Below are positions 1 through 4,786 of a stretch of 6,502 nucleotides of DNA, piece after piece. A program made the translations under genes and the position numbers. The stretch's first letter is position 1, and every line of letters begins with the position of its first letter. The notes beneath the pieces were generated by a model that saw only the letters and a program-made list of their open reading frames with translations, did no database searches and was not told where the DNA came from. The stretch comes from Acidimicrobiia bacterium (GTDB lineage Bacteria > Actinomycetota > Acidimicrobiia > Spongiisociales > JAENVV01): assembly GCA_020352575.1 (NCBI GenBank), contig CP070681.1:1336165-1342666 (forward strand), written 5' to 3'.

Positions 1-91
1 GTGCGGGCGCCGATGTCGAGCCGGTCGTCGCGGTGGCGCACGCCGCAAGGGCGGCGGCCAGGACGAGCAAGAGCGCCAGTCGACGGGTCAT
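1..91 (-). CDS. Lipoprotein, N-terminus only (possible metal ABC transporter binding protein)
   Basis: Only the first 30 codons are present; the gene continues beyond the left edge. They read MTRRLALLLVLAAALAAC followed by a Thr/Ala/Ser/Gly-rich stretch. This is a textbook lipoprotein signal: two Arg at residues 3-4, a hydrophobic core and the lipobox L15-A16-A17-C18, so the mature protein should be lipid-anchored at Cys18 on the outer face of the membrane. The gene starts 55 bases after the Fur-family regulator gene on the same strand. That order is common for zinc or manganese ABC transporter binding proteins (ZnuA type), so this is my preferred guess, but none of the functional domain is visible. 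There is no Shine-Dalgarno sequence before the ATG. Instead a TATCGT box ends 6 bases upstream, which would give a leaderless transcript. Confidence 0.75.
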   Translation of the reverse strand, partial: MTRRLALLLVLAAALAACATATTGSTSAPA

Positions 92-97
92 ACGATC

Positions 98-103
98 ACG
101 ATA
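98..103 (-). promoter_or_regulatory. Candidate -10 box for the lipoprotein gene (leaderless)
   Basis: On the minus strand this reads TATCGT, with 6 bases between it and the ATG at 91. That spacing puts the transcription start at or next to the ATG, which fits the lack of a Shine-Dalgarno sequence. No convincing -35 box is seen; the region where it would lie is occupied by the dyad at 120-135. Confidence 0.4.
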
Positions 104-119
104 CGAGTCGCAGGACCGT

Positions 120-135
120 ACGGATGACGATCCGT
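120..135. promoter_or_regulatory. Inverted repeat between regulator and lipoprotein genes (candidate operator)
   Basis: The sequence is ACGGAT-GACG-ATCCGT, two perfect 6-base arms around a 4-base spacer. It sits just after the Fur-family gene and covers the -35 region of the candidate lipoprotein promoter, where a repressor site would be expected. It is not followed by T residues, so it is a poor terminator. It does not match an AT-rich Zur or Fur box that I know, so binding by the neighbouring regulator is only a guess. Confidence 0.3.
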
Positions 136-146
136 GACAACAATCC

Positions 147-578
147 CTAAACAGCCGCCTCCCGGCAGGCCGCACAGGTTCCGACCAGCGCGAAGTGGAG
201 GCTGTCGGCGGCGAATCCGTGGGCACTCGCGACCGGTTCGAGGGCACCACGCACGGCATCCGCATCGACGTCGATCACTGCCCCACACACTCGACAGCTC
301 AGGTGGTGGTGCGGGCGCTCGGAGGTGTGGACGACAGTGACCCCCTGCCCCGTGTGGACATGGTCGATGAGTCCCACGCGCTCGAGCACTTCGATCGTGC
401 GGTAGACGGTCGAGACATCGATGGATCGCTTGGCCAACCGCTCGGCCCCGGACCGCAGGTCCGCCGCCGTCAGGTGGGCGCCCGGCCGTTCCGCGAGTGC
501 GGCGCACACGGCGCGTCGCGCAATGGTGATCCGACAACCCTCGGCCCGGAGGGCCTCGACGAGTTCGTCCGCCGTCAC
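147..578 (-). CDS. Fur-family metal-responsive regulator (Zur-like by context)
   Basis: This 143-residue protein has the full Fur architecture at normal length. Residues 1-85 form a winged-helix DNA-binding domain, with the recognition helix in the Fur signature DVSTVYRTIEVLERVGLI (54-71). The dimerisation and metal domain begins with the H90-H91-H92-x-x-C95 motif and carries two CxxC pairs, C95/C98 and C135/C138, which bind a structural zinc in this family. Such proteins repress metal-uptake genes when metal is plentiful. The start is GTG at 578: its last two bases lie in the trpD stop codon (GTGA, 4-base overlap), so translation is probably coupled to trpD. A lipoprotein gene resembling a metal-binding protein follows, which favours a zinc regulator. 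Fur or PerR cannot be excluded, because the sensing ligands differ only subtly. Confidence 0.9.
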   Translation of the reverse strand: MTADELVEALRAEGCRITIARRAVCAALAERPGAHLTAADLRSGAERLAKRSIDVSTVYRTIEVLERVGLIDHVHTGQGVTVVHTSERPHHHLSCRVCGAVIDVDADAVRGALEPVASAHGFAADSLHFALVGTCAACREAAV

Positions 579-1594
579 CCTGCGAGGGCCTGCGCCCTCG
601 AAAGGACCTCGTCGAGTGTCGCTGCGGCAGCGCCCGTGTCGATGACTTCGCGGGCGACGCGCACCCCGTCGACGAATCCCGAGGCGAGCCCGGCAGCGAC
701 GAGGGGCGCCGAGGCGTTGATGAGCACGATGTCTCGCTTGGGACCGCGGTCGCCCGAGAGCACGCCGCGCAGGATCCCGGCGTTCACCTCGGCGTCACCA
801 CCGAGGACGTCGTCGAGCGACCCGCGGTCGACGCCGAAGTCCTCGGGGGTGAACTCGGCGACGGTGATCTCGCCCTCCCGGAGCCGGTGGATGAAGGACG
901 GGGCGGCGATCGACAACTCGTCGAGGCCGTCCTGGCCGTGGTAGACGAAGGCGTTCTCTGCGCCGAGGTTGCGCAGCACCTCGATCATCTTCTCTGCCAT
1001 CGAGCCGTCACTCACTCCGACGGCGAGGTTGGTGGCACCCGCCGGGTTGGTGAGCGGCCCGAGGAAGTTGAACACCGTCGGGATGCCGAGTTCCTTGCGG
1101 ACCGGCACGGCATGGCGCATCGACGGGTGGTACGCAGGGGCGAAGAGGAACCCGAAGTTGGTCTCGTCGATGAGCTGGGCGGTCTGCTCGGGGGTGAGGT
1201 CGAGCGGGTAGCCGAGGGACTCGAGGACATCGGCAGCACCGGACTTGGACGACGCCGAACGGTTGCCGTGCTTGGCAACCCGGGCACCAGCCGCCGCAAC
1301 CACGAACGCCGCCGTCGTGGAGATGTTGAACGTGCCGGAGCGGTCGCCGCCGGTGCCGACCACATCGACCACGGGAGGATCCACCGGGCACTTGACCGAT
1401 GCCTCGCGCATCGCCTCGACGAGGCCGGTGAGTTCGTCGACCGTCTCGCCCTTCATGCGCAGGGCCACGATGAGCGCGGAGGTCTGGGCGTGCGTGGCCT
1501 CCCCGGCCATCACTGCACGCATGGCGTCACGGGCCTCGATGCGGCTGATATCGGTTCCGGTGGCGAGCTTGCCGAGCGTCTGCGGCCAGTCCAC
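575..1594 (-). CDS. trpD: Anthranilate phosphoribosyltransferase TrpD
   Basis: The enzyme joins anthranilate to PRPP to give phosphoribosyl-anthranilate, an early step of cytosolic tryptophan synthesis. From the chosen start it is 339 residues, the usual length for the family. An N-terminal helical domain (about 1-70) precedes the phosphoribosyltransferase domain. Visible motifs are the PRPP-binding loop GTGGD (80-84) followed by TFNIST, KHGNRSASS (108-116), the anthranilate-site stretch around HPSMRHAVPVRKELG (156-170), FNFLGPLTNP (176-185) and the metal-binding DGLDE (222-226). The frame stays open upstream to 2083, but the family N-terminus begins near residue 1 here. GTG at 1594 has GGAG (1602-1605) 7 bases upstream, so I use that start. 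The gene stands apart from other trp genes and is coupled to the regulator gene after it. Confidence 0.95.
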   Translation of the reverse strand: MDWPQTLGKLATGTDISRIEARDAMRAVMAGEATHAQTSALIVALRMKGETVDELTGLVEAMREASVKCPVDPPVVDVVGTGGDRSGTFNISTTAAFVVAAAGARVAKHGNRSASSKSGAADVLESLGYPLDLTPEQTAQLIDETNFGFLFAPAYHPSMRHAVPVRKELGIPTVFNFLGPLTNPAGATNLAVGVSDGSMAEKMIEVLRNLGAENAFVYHGQDGLDELSIAAPSFIHRLREGEITVAEFTPEDFGVDRGSLDDVLGGDAEVNAGILRGVLSGDRGPKRDIVLINASAPLVAAGLASGFVDGVRVAREVIDTGAAAATLDEVLSRAQALAG

Positions 1595-1623
1595 GGTCGG
1601 TCTCCAGGGTCGTCGGTGGCGGG

Positions 1624-1629
1624 ATGGTA
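1624..1629 (-). promoter_or_regulatory. Candidate -10 box for trpD
   Basis: On the minus strand this reads TACCAT. A start about 7 bases downstream gives a leader of roughly 22 bases that contains the GGAG ribosome site. I see no clear -35 box, so this is only a candidate. Confidence 0.3.
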
Positions 1630-1634
1630 GGCGA

Positions 1635-1661
1635 GCCCCGGGGCCTGCCCGGGTCCGGGGC
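1635..1661. repeat. GC-rich inverted repeat in the divergent promoter region
   Basis: GCCCCGG (1635-1641) and CCGGGGC (1655-1661) form 7-base arms around a 13-base GC-rich spacer. The repeat lies between the candidate -10 boxes of trpD (minus) and the cyclotransferase-like gene (plus), so it could be a shared operator. In DNA this GC-rich it could also be chance. Confidence 0.3.
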
Positions 1662-1666
1662 GCAAG

Positions 1667-1672
1667 TACAAT
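1667..1672 (+). promoter_or_regulatory. Candidate -10 box for the 1697 operon
   Basis: TACAAT is a close match to the TATAAT consensus and stands out in a GC-rich spacer. It lies 24 bases before the ATG at 1697, leaving a short leader with the ribosome site AAGGA (1688-1692). No -35 match is obvious. Confidence 0.45.
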
Positions 1673-1696
1673 TCGTGCTCCGCGACCAAGGACCCC

Positions 1697-2149
1697 ATGG
1701 CGCACTACTTCGCGTACACCTCGATGATCGATCCGGACGAGATCGCACGGGTGGCCCCCGGTGCCCGGTTCCACCTCATCGCCCACCTCCCCGAGGCGAA
1801 GATGCTCTTCGAGATGGCCAATGGGCGGTGGCCGGGAGCGATTCCCACGGTGGTCGCCGAAGAGGGCAACTCGGTGTGGGGCGCCGTGTTCGAGGTCACG
1901 AAGGCCCAACTTGCGGCCATCGATGCCGAGGAGGCCCGCAACGGCCGGGTGCCGACGCAGGAGTTCTCCGCCGTCGACCGCGAGGGCAGGCGGTACCGGG
2001 TCGCAACGCATGTCGTTGCCAACGGCACGAGCGCCGAACCCGACCATGACTACCTCGAGCACATGCTCGCCGGGTGTCGCCACTGGGACCTCCCCATGGG
2101 CTGGATGCTGAACATCGAGGACATCCTCGAGGACGACCTCCTCGCCTGA
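1697..2149 (+). CDS. Gamma-glutamylcyclotransferase-like (GGCT/AIG2-fold) protein
   Basis: This 150-residue protein matches the small GGCT/AIG2 fold. It opens with YFAYTSMIDP (4-13), equivalent to the family's YFAYGSNM/LDP substrate loop. WGAVFEV (61-67) matches the strand written VWGVLYEL in relatives, and AIDAEEA (74-80) matches LDxxEG, which places the catalytic Glu at E79. Known members release 5-oxoproline from gamma-glutamyl compounds or trim gamma-glutamyl amines. The substrate cannot be read from sequence. The Gly-Ser-Asn of the loop is replaced by Thr-Ser-Met, so activity may be altered or lost. The C-terminal half, with an HDYLEHMLAGCRHW segment (117-130), is less conserved. The ATG has AAGGA 4 bases upstream. 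The stop shares its A with the next gene's start (TGATG), so the two are translationally coupled. Confidence 0.75.
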   Translation: MAHYFAYTSMIDPDEIARVAPGARFHLIAHLPEAKMLFEMANGRWPGAIPTVVAEEGNSVWGAVFEVTKAQLAAIDAEEARNGRVPTQEFSAVDREGRRYRVATHVVANGTSAEPDHDYLEHMLAGCRHWDLPMGWMLNIEDILEDDLLA

Positions 2150-2511
2150 TGCGCCTCCACCTCTTCGGTGTCGTCTTCGGGATCGCCGCCGGCTTCCTCG
2201 TCGCCGCCCTCGTCGCCGTCTCCATCTGGGGCGTGCAACTCCTCGCCGGCTCCGGTGAGGACCCGTTCGGGGCCATCATCATCGGGGCGATCGTCGGGGC
2301 CTTTGCCGCCGGGTACGCAGGCGGCCGCACCTCCCTCGCCATGGTGTTCAACGGTGCCGTCTCCGGCGTGCTCTTCACGGGTTCGATCACCCTGCTCTCC
2401 GTACTGGACGGCTCCCCAGCCCCGGCGGCCACCAGGGCGCTCTTCATCGTGGTCGGGTTGGTGCTCGGAGGACTGGGCGGCTGGGTGGCCCACCGCAGGG
2501 CGGCCCCGTAG
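2149..2511 (+). CDS. Small four-helix membrane protein of unknown function
   Basis: This 120-residue hydrophobic protein has four predicted transmembrane segments at roughly 5-33, 40-58, 62-86 and 95-115. They are rich in Gly and Ala and include small-residue packing motifs (GAIIIGAIVGAFAAGYAGG, 41-59; GLVLGGLGG, 103-111). The tail HRRAAP is basic and probably cytoplasmic, which with four helices suggests both ends are inside. I see no catalytic or ligand-binding motif. It resembles the loosely defined class of small four-helix actinobacterial and firmicute membrane proteins (YrzE/TIGR04086-like), but I cannot assign it firmly. It overlaps the previous stop by one base (TGATG) and has no separate ribosome site, so it depends on translation of the cyclotransferase-like gene. 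Its TAG stop is also the start of the rnpB -10 box. Confidence 0.75.
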   Translation: MRLHLFGVVFGIAAGFLVAALVAVSIWGVQLLAGSGEDPFGAIIIGAIVGAFAAGYAGGRTSLAMVFNGAVSGVLFTGSITLLSVLDGSPAPAATRALFIVVGLVLGGLGGWVAHRRAAP

Positions 2512-2514
2512 ACT
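2509..2514 (+). promoter_or_regulatory. Candidate -10 box of rnpB, overlapping a stop codon
   Basis: TAGACT lies 5 bases before the first base of the RNA's terminal helix (2520), the right spacing for transcription to begin at the mature 5' end. Its first three bases are the TAG stop of the upstream membrane-protein gene. No good -35 box is visible. Confidence 0.45.
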
Positions 2515-2519
2515 TCTCT

Positions 2520-2879
2520 GTGAGTTCGCCGGGTGGCCGCGGCCGGCAACGGTCGAGGAAAGTCCGGACTCCACAGGGCAGGGCGCTGGGTAACTCCCAG
2601 GCGGCGTGAGCCGACGGAAAGCGCAACAGAGAGCAGACCGCCGATGGCGCGCAAGCGCACAGGCAAGGGTGAAAGGGTGGGGTAAGAGCCCACCGGCATC
2701 CCGGGCGACCGGGGTGGCCAGGCAAGCCCCGTCCGGAGCAAGACCAAGCAGGGACAGGACGGCCCGTCCGCCACGTCCCAGGTGGGTTGCACGAGGCCGA
2801 CCAGCAATGGCGGTCCCAGAGAGATGGCCACCCCCGGGGGTCACCCCGGGACAGAATCCGGCTTACAGGCGAACTCGCA
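2520..2879 (+). ncRNA. rnpB: RNase P RNA, bacterial type A
   Basis: This is the catalytic RNA of RNase P, which cuts 5' leaders from precursor tRNAs. The conserved regions occur in the correct order: GAGGAAAGTCCGG (2555-2567), AACAGAGAGCAGACCGCC (2625-2642), GGTAAGAGCCCACCGG (2681-2696), CCGGAGCAAGACC (2733-2745), CACGAGGCCGA (2790-2800) and ACAGAATCCGGCTTACAG (2851-2868). The terminal helix P1 closes perfectly: GTGAGTTCGCC (2520-2530) pairs with GGCGAACTCGC (2868-2878), including one G-U pair. The length of about 360 nt is normal for type A, and GC-rich extensions fill the peripheral helices. The ends are set from P1 and could be off by a few bases. The P15 region (2751-2779) lacks an obvious GGT for tRNA CCA binding. 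ORFs reading across this interval are not genes. Confidence 0.97.
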
Positions 2880-2884
2880 ATCGT

Positions 2885-2910
2885 GATCGGGGCCCCTCGG
2901 GGCCCCGATC
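2885..2910. terminator. Hairpin terminator between rnpB and the convergent cupredoxin gene
   Basis: GATCGGGGCCC (2885-2895) and GGGCCCCGATC (2900-2910) form a perfect 11-bp stem with a CTCG tetraloop. It starts a few bases after rnpB and 25 bases beyond the stop of the converging minus-strand gene, so it can serve both. There is no T-run on either side, as is common for terminators in high-GC actinobacteria. Confidence 0.75.
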
Positions 2911-2934
2911 GCCGTATTCGCCCAGCCGTCGACG

Positions 2935-3603
2935 TCAAACGCTGACGATGATGTCGGCCTTCATCTCGGCTTCGTAGTGGCCAGGGAGGAGGCATGCGGC
3001 CTCGGTGAAGAACTCCGTGTCATCGCTGAACGTCACGAGCAGGTGGCCATCCTCTCCGGCGAGGAGGTGCACGAACACATCTCCGTCGCCGTGATGGCCG
3101 GTTTCGGCGGTCGCATCGTGGTCCTCGTGCCCGCCTTCGAGGTGCTCCTCGATCCGATGGGCGTTCGAGAGCCGGAACTCGTGCTCGATGGCGCCCTCGT
3201 TCACCACCTCGAAGAGGACCGTCTCGCCGGCCGAGAACCGGGTATCCGACATCTCGATGGCGAACTCCGTCAGGACCACTTCGACGACCCGGTCGGCCTC
3301 GGCCGCCTCGTCATGGTCGCCGTCCTCGTGCTCCTCCGTGTGATCCGCAACGTCCTCGTGGGGCTCTTCCTCCTCGTGCGCTTCGTCCTCATGCGCTTCC
3401 TCGGCCTGGGTGGAGCCCTCCTCGTGGGCCTCCTCCTCGTGGGCCTCGTCGGCGTGGTCGTCGCCTTCCTCCGCATGGGAGTCCTCGGTCACCTCGGTGG
3501 CCGGCTCCGCTTGGGCGGGGGCATCCGTGGCGGCAGGCGTCCCGGCAGCACACGCAGCAGCGAAGAGCATGAATGCAAACAGGACGGCTCTGGCGGAGTT
3601 CAT
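2935..3603 (-). CDS. Lipid-anchored cupredoxin with a His/Glu-rich tether
   Basis: This 222-residue protein is exported. Residues 1-17 form a signal peptide with a lipobox-like AAAC ending at C18. Residues about 40-102 are a low-complexity, strongly acidic tether dense in His, built from repeats such as EAHEE, which should be disordered and able to bind Cu, Zn or Ni. Residues 105-222 are a cupredoxin domain of the azurin/plastocyanin-like type. NEGAIEHEF supplies H141 and ACLLPGHYEAEM supplies C204, H209 and M214, so the complete type 1 copper site is present. A second His-rich loop (HLEGGHEDHD to GHHGDGD, 154-175) lies between the first ligand and the rest. A role in copper handling or extracytoplasmic electron transfer is likely; the partner is unknown. 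ATG at 3603 is chosen because AGGAGG lies 5 bases upstream and the signal peptide begins there. The gene converges on rnpB. Confidence 0.88.
   Translation of the reverse strand: MNSARAVLFAFMLFAAACAAGTPAATDAPAQAEPATEVTEDSHAEEGDDHADEAHEEEAHEEGSTQAEEAHEDEAHEEEEPHEDVADHTEEHEDGDHDEAAEADRVVEVVLTEFAIEMSDTRFSAGETVLFEVVNEGAIEHEFRLSNAHRIEEHLEGGHEDHDATAETGHHGDGDVFVHLLAGEDGHLLVTFSDDTEFFTEAACLLPGHYEAEMKADIIVSV
3418..3447. repeat. Perfect 15-base tandem duplication inside the cupredoxin tether
   Basis: Two identical 15-base units (CTCCTCGTGGGCCTC on the plus strand) lie head to tail at 3418-3432 and 3433-3447. On the coding strand they lie within the EAHEEEAHEE stretch near residues 53-62. Being an in-frame multiple of three, the copy number can change without breaking the protein. 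Looser relatives of the unit continue on both sides. Confidence 0.85.
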
Positions 3604-3641
3604 GGAGGCCTCCTCGAGGTAGGCAAATGCCTCCTGGCCCC

Positions 3642-3647
3642 ATGTTA
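3642..3647 (-). promoter_or_regulatory. Candidate -10 box for the cupredoxin gene
   Basis: On the minus strand this reads TAACAT, 38 bases before the ATG. It would give a leader of about 30 bases carrying the AGGAGG site, with a second AGGAGG-like stretch 21 bases further upstream. There is no clear -35 box. Two small palindromes lie between it and the start: AGGCAAATGCCT (3621-3632) and GGAGGCCTCC (3604-3613). Confidence 0.3.
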
Positions 3648-3681
3648 CGCAACGCATCCATCCACACACCGCGAATCCCCT

Positions 3682-3687
3682 TACGCT
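3682..3687 (+). promoter_or_regulatory. Candidate -10 box, leaderless start of the 40-residue membrane protein
   Basis: TACGCT ends exactly 7 bases before the ATG at 3695, and there is no Shine-Dalgarno sequence. The same hexamer at the same distance precedes the next gene (3820-3825). This supports a real promoter and a transcript that begins at the ATG. Confidence 0.5.
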
Positions 3688-3694
3688 GCCCGAC

Positions 3695-3817
3695 ATGTCC
3701 GAAGGTCCCCGCCTCCCCGAATGGCTCATCGGCCTCATCGCCGCGGTCATCCTCGTGGCGATCGTGCTGCTCGTCGGGTGGCAGCTCGGCTTCGGGGACA
3801 ACCCGCTCATCGGCTGA
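3695..3817 (+). CDS. 40-residue single-helix membrane protein
   Basis: This short ORF encodes 40 residues starting MSEGPRLPEW, then one hydrophobic helix at about residues 11-29 (LIGLIAAVILVAIVLLVGW), then QLGFGDNPLIG. Acidic and basic residues are confined to the ends, so it reads as a small single-pass membrane protein rather than a chance ORF. No family is recognised. The start is supported by a TACGCT box 7 bases upstream and no ribosome site, the arrangement of a leaderless gene. It is divergent from the cupredoxin gene and ends 15 bases before the SRAP gene, which has its own copy of the same box. It may work with the membrane-anchored cupredoxin, but nothing shows this directly. Confidence 0.6.
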   Translation: MSEGPRLPEWLIGLIAAVILVAIVLLVGWQLGFGDNPLIG

Positions 3818-3819
3818 CC

Positions 3820-3825
3820 TACGCT
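3820..3825 (+). promoter_or_regulatory. Candidate -10 box, leaderless start of the SRAP gene
   Basis: TACGCT ends exactly 7 bases before the ATG at 3833, with CCGACCC between and no Shine-Dalgarno sequence. It starts three bases after the upstream small gene's stop. The match to 3682-3687 includes the following CCGAC, offset by two bases. Confidence 0.5.
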
Positions 3826-3832
3826 CCGACCC

Positions 3833-4492
3833 ATGTGTGGCCGGTTCGTGCTTGCGGGATCCCCCGACGACTACGCCCTGTTCCTCCACGCCGCCCGCAT
3901 CGTGGGCGACAGCGTCGAGCCGAGTTGGAACGTCGCCCCGACCGACCCCGTCCTCGCCGCAGCCGAGCACCACGGCGAGCGACTGCTGGGCACGTTCCGA
4001 TGGGGCCTCATCCCCCATTGGTCGAAGACCCGCCAGCCCTTCCACATCAACGCGCGGATGGAGACCGTCCACGAGAAGGCCGCGTTCCGGAACGCCCTGC
4101 GATACCGCCGATGCCTCATCCCCGCCGACGGCTTCTACGAGTGGACGGTGGAGCCGGACGGCAAGCAGCCGCACTACATCCAGCGACGAGACGGGTTGTT
4201 TGCGTTCGCCGGGCTGTGGTCTCGTTGGACCGACCCCGAGTCCGGCGAGGAACTCAGCACCTGCTCGATCGTCACCAGCGCGGCGGCACCTGCGATCGTC
4301 GACATCCACGATCGGATGCCCCTTCACCTGCCAGAGGAACTCTGGGATGACTGGCTCGACCGAGACCTCACCGATCCGGGCCATGCCCGGGCGCTCCTCG
4401 ACGAGGCGGTGGGAGGCCCTGACTTCACCCACCGGACCGTCTCGCGCGAGGTGAACTCGGTCCGCAACAACACACCGGCCCTGCTGGGCTGA
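3833..4492 (+). CDS. yedK: SRAP-domain protein (YedK/HMCES type), abasic-site crosslinker
   Basis: This 219-residue protein is a complete SRAP domain. Proteins of this family form a stable thiazolidine crosslink between their N-terminal Cys and abasic sites in single-stranded DNA, shielding them during replication. The key residues are present: C2 directly after the initiator Met (MCGRF), WNVAPT with N33, INARMET with N73, R75 and E77, DGFYEW with E103, and IHDRMP with H159. C2 becomes the catalytic N-terminus once Met is removed, which fixes the start at 3833. The length matches E. coli YedK. It has its own leaderless-type promoter and no SOS-type operator that I can recognise. Older annotation calls the family an SOS response-associated peptidase. 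Confidence 0.95.
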   Translation: MCGRFVLAGSPDDYALFLHAARIVGDSVEPSWNVAPTDPVLAAAEHHGERLLGTFRWGLIPHWSKTRQPFHINARMETVHEKAAFRNALRYRRCLIPADGFYEWTVEPDGKQPHYIQRRDGLFAFAGLWSRWTDPESGEELSTCSIVTSAAAPAIVDIHDRMPLHLPEELWDDWLDRDLTDPGHARALLDEAVGGPDFTHRTVSREVNSVRNNTPALLG

Positions 4493-4495
4493 GGG

Positions 4496-4501
4496 CATAC
4501 T
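4496..4501 (+). promoter_or_regulatory. Candidate -10 box before the interrupted gene
   Basis: CATACT ends 6 bases before the ATG at 4508. There is no Shine-Dalgarno sequence, so this looks like another leaderless start, kept although the gene behind it is broken. Confidence 0.35.
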
Positions 4502-4507
4502 CGCCCC

Positions 4508-4786
4508 ATGGACTACCGCCTCCATGACCTCACCCATCCAGGTGACTCTGGGAACTTCCCCATGAGGTAGGGACCCCGCCGCATCTCGGACACCTACGTC
4601 AATGCCACCCCGGCCCCGATCACGTGGGCGTAGTGGGACCGGCTCTTCGTCGAGGTCGTGATGGGCGTTCCCGCTGACGAGTCGCTCGTCACCAAGGACG
4701 CCGAGGCCAGAGCCGTGCGGGGCGCCGTGGAGCATGAGGCCGAGCAAATCAAGGGCCACGGGCGCCCGCCCGAGATACCCGGCTGA
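4508..4786 (+). pseudogene. Small gene interrupted by two in-frame TAG codons
   Basis: Reading from ATG 4508 to TGA 4784-4786 gives 93 codons with TAG at codon 21 (4568-4570) and codon 42 (4631-4633). The three pieces are 20, 20 and 50 residues: MDYRLHDLTHPGDSGNFPMR, then GPRRISDTYVNATPAPITWA, then one beginning WDRLFVEVVMGVPADESLVT and ending in an acidic, probably helical tail (EHEAEQIKGHGRPPEIPG). By my count 77 of the 90 sense codons end in G or C, and the bias continues past both stops. This is one ORF hit by recent nonsense changes, probably TGG to TAG and, in the second case, GAG or CAG to TAG. Two other genes here end in TAG, so amber reassignment is unlikely. The family is not recognised. 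A restart at ATG 4661 could still yield about 41 residues. Confidence 0.65.

Noticed and set aside
195..944. Plus-strand open frame over the regulator and trpD genes
   Set aside because: It is antisense to two clear genes. Its composition is that of a shadow frame.
1595..2083. N-terminal extension of trpD up to codon 502
   Set aside because: The frame is open, but the extra residues match no TrpD and run antisense to the cyclotransferase-like gene. GTG 1594 has a ribosome site and gives the family length.
2606..2977. Open frames through 2520-2879 on both strands
   Set aside because: The interval is rnpB, and the translated sequence is low-complexity Arg/Pro-rich.
3604..3613. GGAGGCCTCC palindrome over the cupredoxin ribosome site, as an RNA switch
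   Set aside because: A palindrome without a loop cannot fold into a stable hairpin by itself. It follows simply from a strong AGGAGG site next to CCTCC.
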